Source of the DNA: Magnaporthiopsis rhizophila
Taxonomy: Eukaryota > Ascomycota > Sordariomycetes > Magnaporthales > Magnaporthaceae
Length of the DNA stretch: 64,000 nucleotides
Assembly: GCA_003049465.1 (NCBI GenBank)
Contig: PYSS01000108.1
Location: 1 to 64,000 of the forward strand
Direction: 5' to 3'
Shown: piece after piece, positions 1-11,700 of the stretch
Position numbering within the stretch: the stretch's first letter is position 1
How the letters are laid out: the number at the start of each line of letters is the position of its first letter
Made by a program: the position numbers and the translations under genes
Notes under the pieces: generated by a model
Databases searched by the model: none
What the model was told of the DNA's origin: nothing
Seen by the model: the letters and a program-made list of their open reading frames with translations, nothing else

Positions 1-176
1 ATCCCGTGGCATGTGCGGCAGCCACTTCCCCCTTTTGCCGCAACCTGCATGGACGGGGACTGGGCGAGTCCTTTTAGCTACTTGTCGAGACCCGTCGGTC
101 GCCTACTGCGGGAAATTTATTCTTCCTCGAAGAGCTCCAGCTGCTCTTGCGTTTCGCGCTCTATAGGACGGACATG

Positions 177-3100
177 TTAATCGTCGCTCGTCTCGATGTT
201 GCAACTATCATGCGCTCCCAACTCACGCCAGATTTTGTTGGCCGAGTCAACAATGACTTGCGCCTTGATCAACAGTTTGTCCTTGTACTGCTGCTCATCC
301 TTGGTCCCTGAACGGATTTTGTTAGGCTGGGCCTAAAATCCCGGGGTGTGGTCAATTTAGCAGGTAGACGTGAAACACAAGACGAAGCCTCCACACACTC
401 CGGCCGTCGATCAAAAGCGAGCGAGAGAGGAGAAAGGAGAGGAGACAGGGTCCATTACCTGCATCAAGACCGGAACAAGCTCTTTGGGATCGGCGTTGGC
501 GACAGAAACAACGGTTTTGAAGCCGTTATCCCAAAAGACGCGGCTGCCGAGGTTGCAAAAATATTTGGTGTCAGTCACAGTCAACGCCGCCGATGAGAAG
601 CTGCAGTAGTGAGGGGGAAAAAGACGACAAAAAAAAAAAGAAACACTCACGCTGTGCGACTTTTCACAAAGGTGATCTGCGCCAAAGATAACAGGTCGGC
701 CTTGGCTCCTGCTTTGAGTCGATCGGAGAAATGATCCAGCACCGACGACATGGCGCTAGAATGTAAAGAGGGTGGTGGTCCGTCAGTTTGAGTCCGGACA
801 GCATTCGAAACCAGGGGTTCGGAAAAGTCGACTTACCCCCAGTCCATATGCTGGCAGAACTTAACCATGCCTGCAGCAAAGCCCTGGCAGTTTTGCGCCA
901 AATTCTGCACGGCACCCCGGGGCACATCGTACTTTCTGGCGACGACGTGCACCGGCATCTCGTTGCAGAGATCTCGCAGCTGGAACGCAGCATAGAACCT
1001 GCGGTACACCCGAGCCAGTTCCTTCTCTTCTTCCGTCGACTCTCGCATCTGGCCGCCCCGCATCATCCTGGCGACCTCGGTCGGCTTGAGCCCGAGGAGC
1101 TTGAGAACGCGGAGGCCGCTCTCGTCGAGCGCCTCCATCTCGTTCCAGAACACGCGCCAGTTTATGTCGGCTGCGAAGTCGTTCACAGGCGTGAACGTGT
1201 ACAGGATGTGCATGTCGCCATCCATCACGAAGGCCTTCAGGGCCTTCTTCAGCTCTCTATGGATGAAGACGCCGTCCTCGGGGTCGAGGGCACTAGCAAC
1301 GATTGCCTTTCCAAGTTGGGTTGCTTGGAAGTCCGAATGCACGTCGATGTCGATGAAGCCCATCGTCTGCAGGTTCTTTAGTGAGGTTTCAACAAGGGAG
1401 TTGATGGTCGCGAGGTCGGTGGTTTGTGCGAGCAAGGTTTTGCGGATGTAGCCATCGAGTGATTCCCGCCCGGTGGCCAGCTTTATAGCAATGACCTCCA
1501 AGAGCGCGCTAAGTTTGGAGATGAGCTTCCCGTGTTCGGGGGACATTTGATCCGGAGTGTAATACATACCGCTGGATTCTCTGCCGATCTGTCATCAAAG
1601 AGCTCCGTACCTGCGGGAGCTCAGCGTGCATGAGGCCAAGAACGTCTTCTAAATCGGTGGCTCGGCAGCACAGATACGTTTCCCCAACTTCGTCCTTGCC
1701 TTTTCTGCCGGCCCTGCCTCTCATTTGGCGTCTGCGGCCAAACGTCAGCGTTTGCGCAACAACGGGTAGACGGCCCGAGGCACTTTCAGCGTGAGATCTT
1801 ACAGCATCGATGGGCCGACGAGTTCCCGCCCCATGCGTGCGTTGTGAAGTATCACCCGTCGAGCAGGAAGATTTATGCCCGCAGCAAGGCTGCAGGTAGC
1901 GACACAGACTTTCAAGATGCCGCCATCATACCCCTTGGCAATGAGGTCGCGTTCTTCTGACGTCAAGCCTGCCTATACAGCGTCAGCACCCAGAGGCATA
2001 TCTGCATCAGGCCCGATTATCTACGCGTACATCTGGGAGGCGTGTTAGCTGAAAGAACTCCCCTTGGAGAGTGAATGACTGGGGCTGGCAAGGTAAGCAT
2101 TACGATGAAAAGCAACTCCGTATGGGATGGTCTGGAGAAGCACGGGGTCTAACCCGCAGTTTAGATCTTGCAGGTCTGCAAGAAGCTCTCTTCTTCGATC
2201 CATGACCACACGTTCGACTTCGACCAGGGCGGGCATCGTCCTGCTGATCAGCACGGCATCAGACTCGCACATAGCGCGGCTTCCGGAGAAAACCAGCACT
2301 CCATATCCCGACCTGGCGGTCTCGTTTGCCAATGCCACGACGGCATTGAGGACAGGGTCCTTGAGCTCCTTGTGGGAGGACGGATCAATCTGTCGCGTTG
2401 GGCAGCTGAGCGTCTGCGATGATCGGTGACGCTCTCCGTCGATTTGGCTGGCTGTCCGTATCATGTTGCTGGTGGTGGCTGCCGGGTAGACCTTGCCGTC
2501 ACACACAAGATGCTCCTCAATAGGAACTGGTCGATAGTGAGTTTCGTACGAGTGCCCACGCAGCCACATAGAGAGCAAATTTGCATTCTAGGCGGTCCCG
2601 ACGACCCGCAGATCAGCGGTCTCGATCCGAAATGGGAACAAAGCCTTTAGGCAAGTGGCTTACCGCTAGAGTGGCACTCATGCCGACGATTTGTATGGGT
2701 TGCTCAAGACATAAGAGCTTGGTAGCCAAGAGTTCGAAAAGATAGCCCCTGTAATCATCATCTATCATATGGAGTTCGTCCAGGACAACGACTCGCAGCT
2801 TGTTGATTGAACAATCATCGATGGCTTTGTTGACAAGCGCATTTGCCTGGCAGATAGAGGTTTTAGAATAAGGTACACGGGGCATGAAAGGGCGATGACA
2901 ACACTCGGGTAAGCGGGCGCACCTTCTCGAGTGTACACACGGCGATATCAAAATCTGACCAGGTGTGCTTCACGTTGCTGCCTCCGAAAATACCAGCCTA
3001 CGGCAATCTTGTAAGTGGATCGCTATTGCAATCATCATGGTGGCAAGGCTCACTTACGACCCGGATTGTGTCCTCATCGGCGCGTCGGCGCCAGATGCTG

Positions 3101-3783
3101 TTTTCTCCGGCTTCCTTCGCCGCCGTGGTCGTGCCGTGCGCAATATCTCGGACGATGCCACGGAGCCACCGCACCTTTTCCTGCACTAGAGCAATATATG
3201 GAAGCACTAGAAGCGACTTGGACCCGGGGTTCTGGACTATCTGCTTGAGCATGAGCAAATCTGCCACGAGGCTTTTCCCGCCACCGGTCGGGGCCGTGTA
3301 GACGAGATTCTTTTCGCCGTCGAGGAGGCCTGGGCCGAGCAAGCACAACTTCTGCCAGGGGTAGATGGACTTTATCCCCAGAGAAGCAAAGTTGTCAACA
3401 AGTTGTCGTGGGAGGCCATAGAGCGGGTGGGAAAGCGAGAGTAGAGGGTCTAGGGTAGACGACGGGGTCGCCTGGATCTCCCTGCGCTGAGAATAGTCCG
3501 AAATGCCCGCGTCGGCCGTCGGAACGATGTGGTTTATACCGCTAGCAGCAAGCCGAGGCACCTCCTTGGCGAGAGCAACGAGTTGCCGATGAGGAGGCGG
3601 TGGGCTTTGCATGCTTGGCCTTCCCGCCGGAGCGACAGATGGGATGGCGGTGTCTCCATGGCCAACGAGGTATGAATGCGGACGCTTTTGACCTGCTACA
3701 GCAACCGTTGTCTGGATTGTCGTTTGCCGCTCATTCGCGACATCGAACGAGGTCTTGTGCCAGATGCCCACCTGGTTGGACAT
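177..3783 (-). CDS. HELQ/POLQ-type DNA repair helicase, 11 exons
   Basis: This is a superfamily 2 ATP-dependent DNA helicase of the HELQ/Hel308 and DNA polymerase theta helicase family, which acts at damaged replication forks and in strand-break repair. My model has exons (5' to 3') 3783-3058, 2997-2923, 2846-2664, 2587-2104, 2032-2031, 1972-1803, 1731-1570, 1508-837, 755-651, 600-459 and 326-177. It gives 956 residues in frame. Visible motifs are the Q motif near residue 144, Walker A APTGGGKS (164-171), DELH (290-293), SAT (324-326), FHHAGL (488-493) and QMRGRAGR (549-556). The C-terminal part resembles the winged-helix/ratchet region and ends in a helix-hairpin-helix-like tail. No polymerase domain follows, so a helicase-only protein is inferred. 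The FHHAG motif needs a 2-nt microexon. The start at 3783 is the first ATG of the open frame. The extreme N terminus is the least certain part. Confidence 0.85.
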
Positions 3784-4051
3784 GTTAGTGGGCAGCCGAG
3801 GCCGGCACTTGTTTGTTACGTCGCCCGTTGAGCAAATAAAGGATCAGAAAAAAGAATGCAAGATGTGTGCAAATAGTGGTTGTGGGCGAGGCCGAGCTCA
3901 ACCATGGAAGTCTTTATTGCGTTCAATTGTGGCCCCAAAAAGGGGAGGGGCTCGAGTAGGGGCGCAAACAATCAAATCAAGGGTGACGTGTTTGACGCGA
4001 CTTGCTGGGGTCGCAGATGCACCAAACCAACATCGGGTCACGTTTTCTTTC

Positions 4052-4078
4052 TTTTTTTTTTTTTTTTTTTTTTTTTTT
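4052..4078 (+). repeat. T27 tract
   Basis: 27 uninterrupted T residues in the region upstream of the helicase gene, about 270 bp from its start codon. Confidence 0.85.
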
Positions 4079-7000
4079 CGCCCGTCTTTGCCTTGATTGG
4101 TGGCTGAGGTGCTGCTTCCTTCTTGCTCGAACCGGCAAGATGGGCCAGCACGTGCATCGAGCTACCCCTGCGCACTGACAGGGATGTTTGATGGCTTGAG
4201 TGGGGGCCGCAGGCCCGCCCGTGCAGGCGGTGCAGCACAAACCCGACGCCCAACTTACTTTCGACTGGCAGATACAGACGCGGCCAGAGGCGTGCTGGGT
4301 CTGGACAATGCGCCAAGCGGGACGTGGGCGCGCGCTAAATGCCACGGTTGCAAACGGTGAGCAGCGTTCGGAGGGGAAAAGGATAGCAGCGACAGCGACG
4401 GGTTTTCATATGCGGCGTCGGGGAGCACTGAAGTCGTTTGGCTTGGTCTGGCCTGGGCCCTGAAAAGCCGGGAGAGCCGAGGCGGTGCGGGTACGCGATT
4501 GATTGTTTGACAATGGATGGGGGAGCCAAAAGAGGCGCGCGCGGTGGGTTGGGCAAAAACCCTGTGGATCGGTGACGAGTTGCAGAAGGATCCTGGTCAA
4601 AGGCCCCACAATTGGCGAGCCGCGACCGTGACAAGATTTGCTGCATTTTTGCTGCCGTGTTTCTGCCTTGTCCAGCACGGCAAAATTGGATCAGAGCGGA
4701 CAGGGTCGGTCGGTCGACCACAACCTATGTACCCCTCGCCTTGCAGTGCAGGAACACGCTGGCCGAGTGATGCCCAGTCCGCCGGCTTCTCCCGTTTCGC
4801 CACAGCACAGGTGGTGTGAGCAACCGACCGTTTCGGTAAGATACCCCGTGCCGAATCGAGCCGGAAAACCATCCGGATGTCGTCCCTTTTCCCTCACGAA
4901 CCCAAAATATCTCCTGGCTACGAGTCGCAAACCCGCAAAATTGGACACATCTCCGTTCATCCCTACCCCCATGTATGCGGCATGGCCGCTGCCAAGACAT
5001 GGGTCAAGTGGTGTGGATTGCATCTGCCTTTGCCTGGCTCTTGGCCGGGGAGCTTACTGCGCTCGCGGTAGGGAGCGTCGGAACGACGAGCGAATGGTCG
5101 TACGTCAGCAGGGGGCCCAGCCCCGACGCGCGCCGAGCCTCGGTTTCCCAGCATTGCTGCCGTCGTCAAGTAGCAAATAGCTGCCCGGACACCCGCCGGC
5201 GTACAGGGCATTCTGGCGGAATGCTTATTCGTTTGTCTCTAAATGTCATGGTCCCGTCAATCACCGCAGGTGATGATCTGTATTCCAACGTGTGCATGAA
5301 TGTTTATTTAATTTTTATTCGCCCTGCTACATACACTAAACCACAGGGCGCTTAGGGCGCACGCCCCGGAAAAGCCTCATGGCGTCGCAGGCAGAAGGGA
5401 GGTGGCGAACTTGTCCACGGGGTACAGGTACAAGTGCAATTCGATTTTCAGGTGGCACGAAAGGAGGGTGTGGTGGTTGAGAAGGAATGGTGGATGGCGC
5501 AGCCGCATGCTCACCACCTCACTCACCTACTTTCCCCTCCACCCAACGCCAAGCCCCGACCAATGTCATCCCAGGCAGCCGACCGGTAGATAGTTGTGGG
5601 CATTTTGGAGCCAACGGAGGTAGATGGGACGGTAGGTACCTCTCGAGATCTAAGATATCTGTCTTTGGCCAAATGGAGTCGATTTCCCTCAACGACGTTA
5701 CTCGGTGGCGGGCGAAAGAAAGGCTCGGGAGGTGGAAAGTGGGAAGATTTGGTGGGGACAATGAACATGTGGTGACTTGAAACAAACAATGCACACCCCT
5801 GCTGTGGGTGTTGACCCGGGAGCACAACCGTTCATTTTTGTGTCCCTAAATTCGTCCAACGCCAGCTGCCGTATCCGCCCAGTCAACTACACTCTTACCT
5901 AGGTACTTGTCTACCTAGAGTTGAATTTGGCACGTCTATGCAACATCGCGAGCAGCCAACAATTTCCACTCATCCAATAGGTAAGTTAAGTATCTTTAGG
6001 CGGGTAAGGTGGGTGTAGGTAGCCGCGCGGCGAGGGGAGTAAGGGATAGTACTTGAGGCACCACATCCCATCCATGGAAACCGGCGGGCTTCCATGCCGC
6101 ATCTGCCACTCGACCCGCCATCCATGCTGAACGTCAGTGCGACACCGATCACCCAACTTTTAACTACAGCCAGCGAGCAAATAACTCGGAGGTGTCCACA
6201 TAGAGGTTTCCACCGTCAAATCGGAGCCACAACGGGCTTAAGGCGTTGTGGGTGAAGCGCACCAAACGGCAACAGTCCAAGATACACGAGACACCCATGC
6301 TCTTGTCGGCTGAACTGCGATGGAGGAGAGGGTGGAGCACTACGTAGACGAACTAACCTTTCGGGCTGGGAGTTCCCACAGTGGTATACAGCTGTCGTGG
6401 TATCCTGGGCATTCATGGCGCGCATTTGATTTTGATTCTGGGTCAAGGCGAGGAGCAACCTCCGGGAAGTGGTGCGGCGTGGGTACCTAAAAGCAAGCCG
6501 GCGACTGACTGGATCAGCCGCCCAAGCGGGGCGGGAGCATCCATTTCTCTCTCAAATCTTACCAGTCAATTTTCTCAAACCTTGCAGGTGGGCGTGAGGA
6601 CGCCGCGGGGAAGATTCGAAGCCTTTCTCAGCTCGCAAGACAGACTTGGGCAGGCTAGAACGAGACTGTTTTCTAGTACATATCGGTTGGGGACAGGGGG
6701 CGGATTGCAACCTGTCACACGTCGTCGGTGAGGTGCGGAGAAAAGCATGGCACTCTCGCGAAATCTCGGCATCTTGGCGATGCAGCGTCCATCATATCGT
6801 CCGCCAGTTTTGAATGACGAGGCGCGATAGTCGAACTAGCCGGGGTGCGTATCAGCTCTTAGACGTGCCATCGGGTTCCTCCGTCCAATAGCTGGAAGAT
6901 GGGGTGGGATGAGCAAATGCAGCGGAGAAATGGGGAAAAGGAAAAAAAAAAAAAAAAGGCCCAAAAAGCAAAAAGCATTTAAAGGGCACTTGAATATGGG

Positions 7001-7999
7001 GGACCGATATCTTTCAATAAAAGGGTCGCCCATGGATCTGCGAGTATAGCACGACACGCAAATTTCTAGGTAGGGTATGAAAATTGATGAGTCGTGGAGG
7101 GGGGCAAAAAGGCAAGGTGACGTGGTAAAGCCAGGCATGGGAGGCTTGACAAGATGAGGAACGAGGTAGGAGCCCCGGAAAAGGATAAGGTGGCCCAGCA
7201 AAGATGGAACAGGAACCGGGCCCAATCATAGCATCAGTGAGCGAGCGGCACTTCGTGGCTGGCGGTGGGATCTCATGTCTCTCTCCCAGCGGGGAGCCTT
7301 TCCCTTCGCGCTTTCTGTCTCTCCCCGTCGTCTCTCTCTCTCTGCTGGGCTGGCTGGCCAAGGCCCTGACGGACAGAGATTCTTTGCACGCCTCTCGGGT
7401 GTGACGCGGACGTGGGAGATCAGGAGCTGGGGGCTTGCAACCCACCATCCATCGCGCGAATTTGATGGACGGCTGCGCGGACGGATGGATGATGCGAGGT
7501 GCGCATTCTGGGAAACATCGCGTGCCTGGCTTTTTTGGGTACGGTACGTGCCAGGCATTTTTCACCCCTTGCCCAGCGCCGCTTTCTGCTTGTCCCAGTC
7601 CATGCAGTCAGTCCCAGGTGTGGATTGGCCTGAGGTCCGGTCTGGTCTGTGTGAAAATCAGTGGATTGGATCAAAATGGGGGGACCCAGTCTGGCAAAGT
7701 ACCTCTGGGGTAGCCAAGAACGCTGCAGGGTCTGGTGTTTGGCGGTGGCTTTGCTGGCGTGCAGGGGGCCCTGTCGACGGATGCACCCTTGCACGGTACA
7801 AACGAGATACATTGCAGCCCTCGTCCAAATCTCAACGACGGGCTGGGGAAGTACCCAGGTACCTCTGGGACGGCCGAATCAGAGAGACGGGCGGCCAGCG
7901 CCTTGCGGCCAGGCCCTTGTCCCCCCAGCGCAGGCCGTAGTGCTTGGGGGCGTTTGGGTGGTGCCCGCCGAATGCCACCCAGATGCCACCACCCTGACC

Positions 8000-8690
8000 C
8001 ATCATATCCGCCTTGGGACATCGTCCATGTTCTTATTCCCTACCCTCTCTTCCTCTCCCGTTCTCTCCTCCACATAATTCCTACGCAACGTCTGCCTCGA
8101 CACACTTCGCACTTTTTTTTTTCTCCGGCCCGAAGCACTGCAGTCGGTTTTCTCCATCGCCTTCCTTCCCTGCCCCAGGCCATGGGTCGCATCTGAACCT
8201 TGGCCATCCGCCCTCTTTTTTATTTTTCTTAGAATTCCCCGAGCCTGGGAGCCCGTGGCTACTGGACCCTCCCTCTCCTCTCTGCCTATTCCCGCATCCT
8301 GACCATCGCGGATATCTATCCTTTCTCCTTTCCTCCCCCGCGACAGGACCCCGTGCCCTTCTTTCATCAATATTTTCTGCGTGCAGGAGCACTGGCATCC
8401 AGAAGCAGCAGAGGCACTTCCTATCCGCCCTGCCTGTCTGCTTGTCTGGGATCCCAGATCACTGGCATGCATCAACCATTGTGCGGCTCGACAACTCACT
8501 TGCCCACTTCGCACCTCGTCACCCAGCCGTCATCGCAACCCAGACGTCTGGCGTTTTGACGGCCGCGCCCGTCACTCTTTCCCCATTCCCACTTTCACCC
8601 TACCAGTCCGCGCCGCCCTCGCTGGCGACATACCCGGTTTGTTGGCTCCCAAGAGCCTCGTCCTCGGGCAGTAGCTGAGCGCGGCGAACC
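8000..8690 (+). promoter_or_regulatory. Pyrimidine-rich promoter/leader of SNT2
   Basis: The plus strand here is dominated by C and T runs (for example around 8041-8080, 8105-8130 and 8265-8340). This is typical of core promoters and 5' leaders of highly or constitutively expressed genes in filamentous ascomycetes. It lies immediately upstream of the SNT2 start at 8717. I see no clear TATA box, so the transcription start cannot be placed by eye. Confidence 0.4.
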
Positions 8691-8716
8691 GCTCGGTGAA
8701 TTGCCTGCCCGGTGCC

Positions 8717-11700
8717 ATGGCCCAGAAGCCGCAGGGCTCGGGTGCCTCTGATGGCCAGGCTGCATCAGCCAGAGGCGCTGCAGACACCGCATCATCCAGC
8801 AAGCAATCAAACTCGGCTCATTCATCGGTTTTGCCCAGGATGTCGGACCCCGGCCCCAGTCATGGGCACGCTGCAGCCACATCTGAGCCGATGGCAAAGT
8901 CCAACTCGTCAGGCTCGAATCCGCCCTCGACCAAGGACGCAGCCGGTAGCACCGCATCGCCCTACGGCACGCGGTCTCGGAATAGGAATGGCAGCTCCCG
9001 TCCCAATTACGCAGAGGACAAGGATATCGACATGGAGATCTTTGAGCTCTACCCCGGAAGGGCCGACGACGATGCCAAGAAGGCATCACGCCCTGTCGCG
9101 TCCGTGACAACCAGCAACAACGGCAACACCGCCACCAGCGCCGCTGCCGCCCCTGCTGCCGCTGCCGCGGTGAATGATGCGCCGCCGCCGCCGCGCGTGT
9201 CCGGCTCCTCCAGGAAGCCTCTTCCCTCTGACAGCAAGCATTCGCAGAACGGCGCCAGGGACCAGTCGTCAAATGCTCATCTATCAGCCTCCGCCGCTGC
9301 TGCCCCGGCCTCGGCACAATCGTCCACCAAAAAGCGCAAGGCCGCATCGCAGGCCGTCCAGTCCTCCCACACAGCGGCCGCAGATTCCCCTAGCGCGGCG
9401 GCCGTGGGCAAGAAGTCGGGCAATGCTAGTAATGCCCCATCTAGCGCGGTCGCGCACAAGGGCTACGCGACCACTAATTTGCTCACATTTGAGGCATGCC
9501 GTAACACGCCCAAGAACGGCAAGATGATTGCCGACGATGGCACAGAGCTGGAGGTTAACGGTGAGCAGCCCTAATTTTTTTCCTCAATTTTTTTCTTCTG
9601 TTTTATTCTTTGAACATGTCTTTATTTTCTCCATTTCTCCAAAGTTCTTTGGCTTTTTCTTTTTCCTGTCATTCATCTCTCATTTTCGCCTCTCTCGCTC
9701 TCGCTTCCCGTTCCCTGGTCACCGCCACCCTTGCAACGCTACCCACCCATAATTTGTCCTTTGCTAACCAGCGTCAGACCACGTCTACTTGGTGTGCGAG
9801 CCTCCGGGCGAGCCGTACTATCTTGCACGGATCATGGAATTTCTTCACGTCAAGAATGACCCCACACAGCCCGTGGACGCGCTGCGCGTCAACTGGTATT
9901 ACCGACCAAAGGACATCGCGCGCAAGGTCAACGACACCCGGGCCGTCTTCGCGACGATGCACTCAGATGTCAGCCCGCTGACCTCACTGCGTGGCAAATG
10001 TGTCATCCGCCACAAGGCCGAAATTCCAAAGCTGGACGACTATCGCAAAAACCCGGATTGCTTCTGGTTCGAAAAGCTGTACGACCGGTACATTCAGAAG
10101 AACTACGAGGTCATCCCGACGTTCCAGATCATCAACGTGCCCGAAAAAGTCAAGAAGGTGCTCGACGACCGCTGGAAGTACATCCTGGTGGAGCAGGGCC
10201 GCGGCAAGGAGCTCACGAGTGCCGTCAAGCTGTGCAAGAGGTGTTCGGGCTATTGCGCCAGGTAAGTGGTGGCCCCACCAGGCCAAGCCAAATTCCGCTC
10301 CGCCCCCGGTGGTTGGGCCAAATCAAATCGCTGACGCTCGGACCACTAGCAACGATTCGGTCGACTGCGCCGTGTGTCAGAACACCTACCATATGAACTG
10401 TGTGCGGCCCCCACTGCTCAAGAAGCCGTCACGTGGCTTTGCCTGGTCATGTGCTGCCTGCAGTCGCGCCCAGGAGCGCAAGCTCGAGGCTCGCAACACC
10501 CCTAATGTCGGTCTCGACTCCAACGCCGAGCCCGACGACGAGGAGCTGTACGACGAGGAGGAGGATGACCTGGCCGCTGGCGACACGGGCCGCACGAGCC
10601 CCGCCGAGGGCGACGACGAGCCCCATGCCCCCGTCAGCGCCGAGCAGATGTACCACGCCAGCCTGTGGCCCTACCGCTACCTGGGAATTCACTGCAAGGT
10701 CGAAGACGTGCTGGACTATGACGACCGCATATACCCCCGCGCAGCGACCCGCATCGGCCCTCGACACCAGGCCGTCGTTCCCGACTGGCCAGGGCGCCCT
10801 GTTGAGTATGTCAAGGCGACCGAGGTCGAAGTCAAGAAGTCTGGACGCAGGGATGGGCGCCTGTCTAAGGAGGCACAGGCAGCTCTCGAGGCCGAGAAGG
10901 TCGCAAAGTCGAAGCGCCCAAAATGGGTGCAGGACGAGCCCGCGGGATATGTGGCGAGAGGCGAAGACTACAACAACGACGACCCCCGAAACACGGCACA
11001 GCTTTTGTGGAAGCCGATGGACACCGAGGCCGGCGGCCTCCCCGAAAATGCGATCGAGATTTACATGAGCCGCGCGAGACAGATGAACGGTACCACGCTG
11101 CGCCTCCCATCCGAGTCGACCAACCTCCTGGATGTTGCCCGAGACGTCCTGTTTGCGCACGACTACGACTTCAAGGAGGCTCTCATTGAGCTGCCGCTTC
11201 TGGACAAGGAGGTGTTTAGAGAGCCCGAGTTGACCCCGGCCGAGGTAAAGAAATTCGAGGAGGGCATTGCCAAGTTCGGATCGGAGCTCCACAGCGTCAA
11301 GAAGCACGTAAAGACGGTTTCGCCCGGGGATATCGTGCGCTTCTATTACACGTGGAAGAAGACCAAGCGCGGCAAGGAGATTTGGGGCAACTACTCGGGC
11401 CGCAAGAGTAAGAAGGAGGTTAAGGAAGCCAAGAAGACCGAGGCGGCATCCCAGAGCAAGTTGCAAGATGATGTGGCGGACGACCACGACGACTCGGCCT
11501 TCGACGCCGAGAAGGCCCGCGAGAAGAAGCGCCACTTCATCTGTAAGTTTTGTAACACGAAACATTCGAGGCAGTGGCGGCGTGCGCCCAACGCCTCGGG
11601 CGCGCTCGTGTCCGAGAGCGGAGGCAAAGGCGCGGGGAAAGACAAGGGCAACCAGTACGTCATCGCGCTGTGCCGTCGATGCGCCGAGCTCTGGCGTCGC

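Larger units (their letters stand above)
3784..8716. other. Gene-free region between divergent helicase and SNT2
   Basis: This is about 4.9 kb between two divergently transcribed genes. Open frames up to about 220 codons exist, but they are GC-driven, overlap each other on both strands and show no recognisable domain, so I call no gene. It holds a T27 tract at 4052-4078 and a perfect TACCTAGGTA palindrome at 5896-5905. The last 700 bp are strongly pyrimidine-rich. It may contain the long promoter and leader of SNT2, or an unrecognised non-coding transcript. Confidence 0.6.

Noticed and set aside
1509..1569. Helicase reading without the intron at 1509-1569
   Set aside because: Reading through breaks the frame after QRIQR. 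Removing 61 nt (GTATGT...TTAG) gives QRIQRALLEVIA, the family sequence.
1968..2104. Single 135-nt intron in the helicase (2103 to 1969)
   Set aside because: It keeps the frame but deletes two residues and changes a third in a near-invariant motif. The two-intron model with a 2-nt exon restores the motif exactly.
4638..5180. 180-codon open frame upstream of SNT2
   Set aside because: Mixed composition, overlapped by open frames on both strands, with no domain, splice partner or codon bias like the neighbours.
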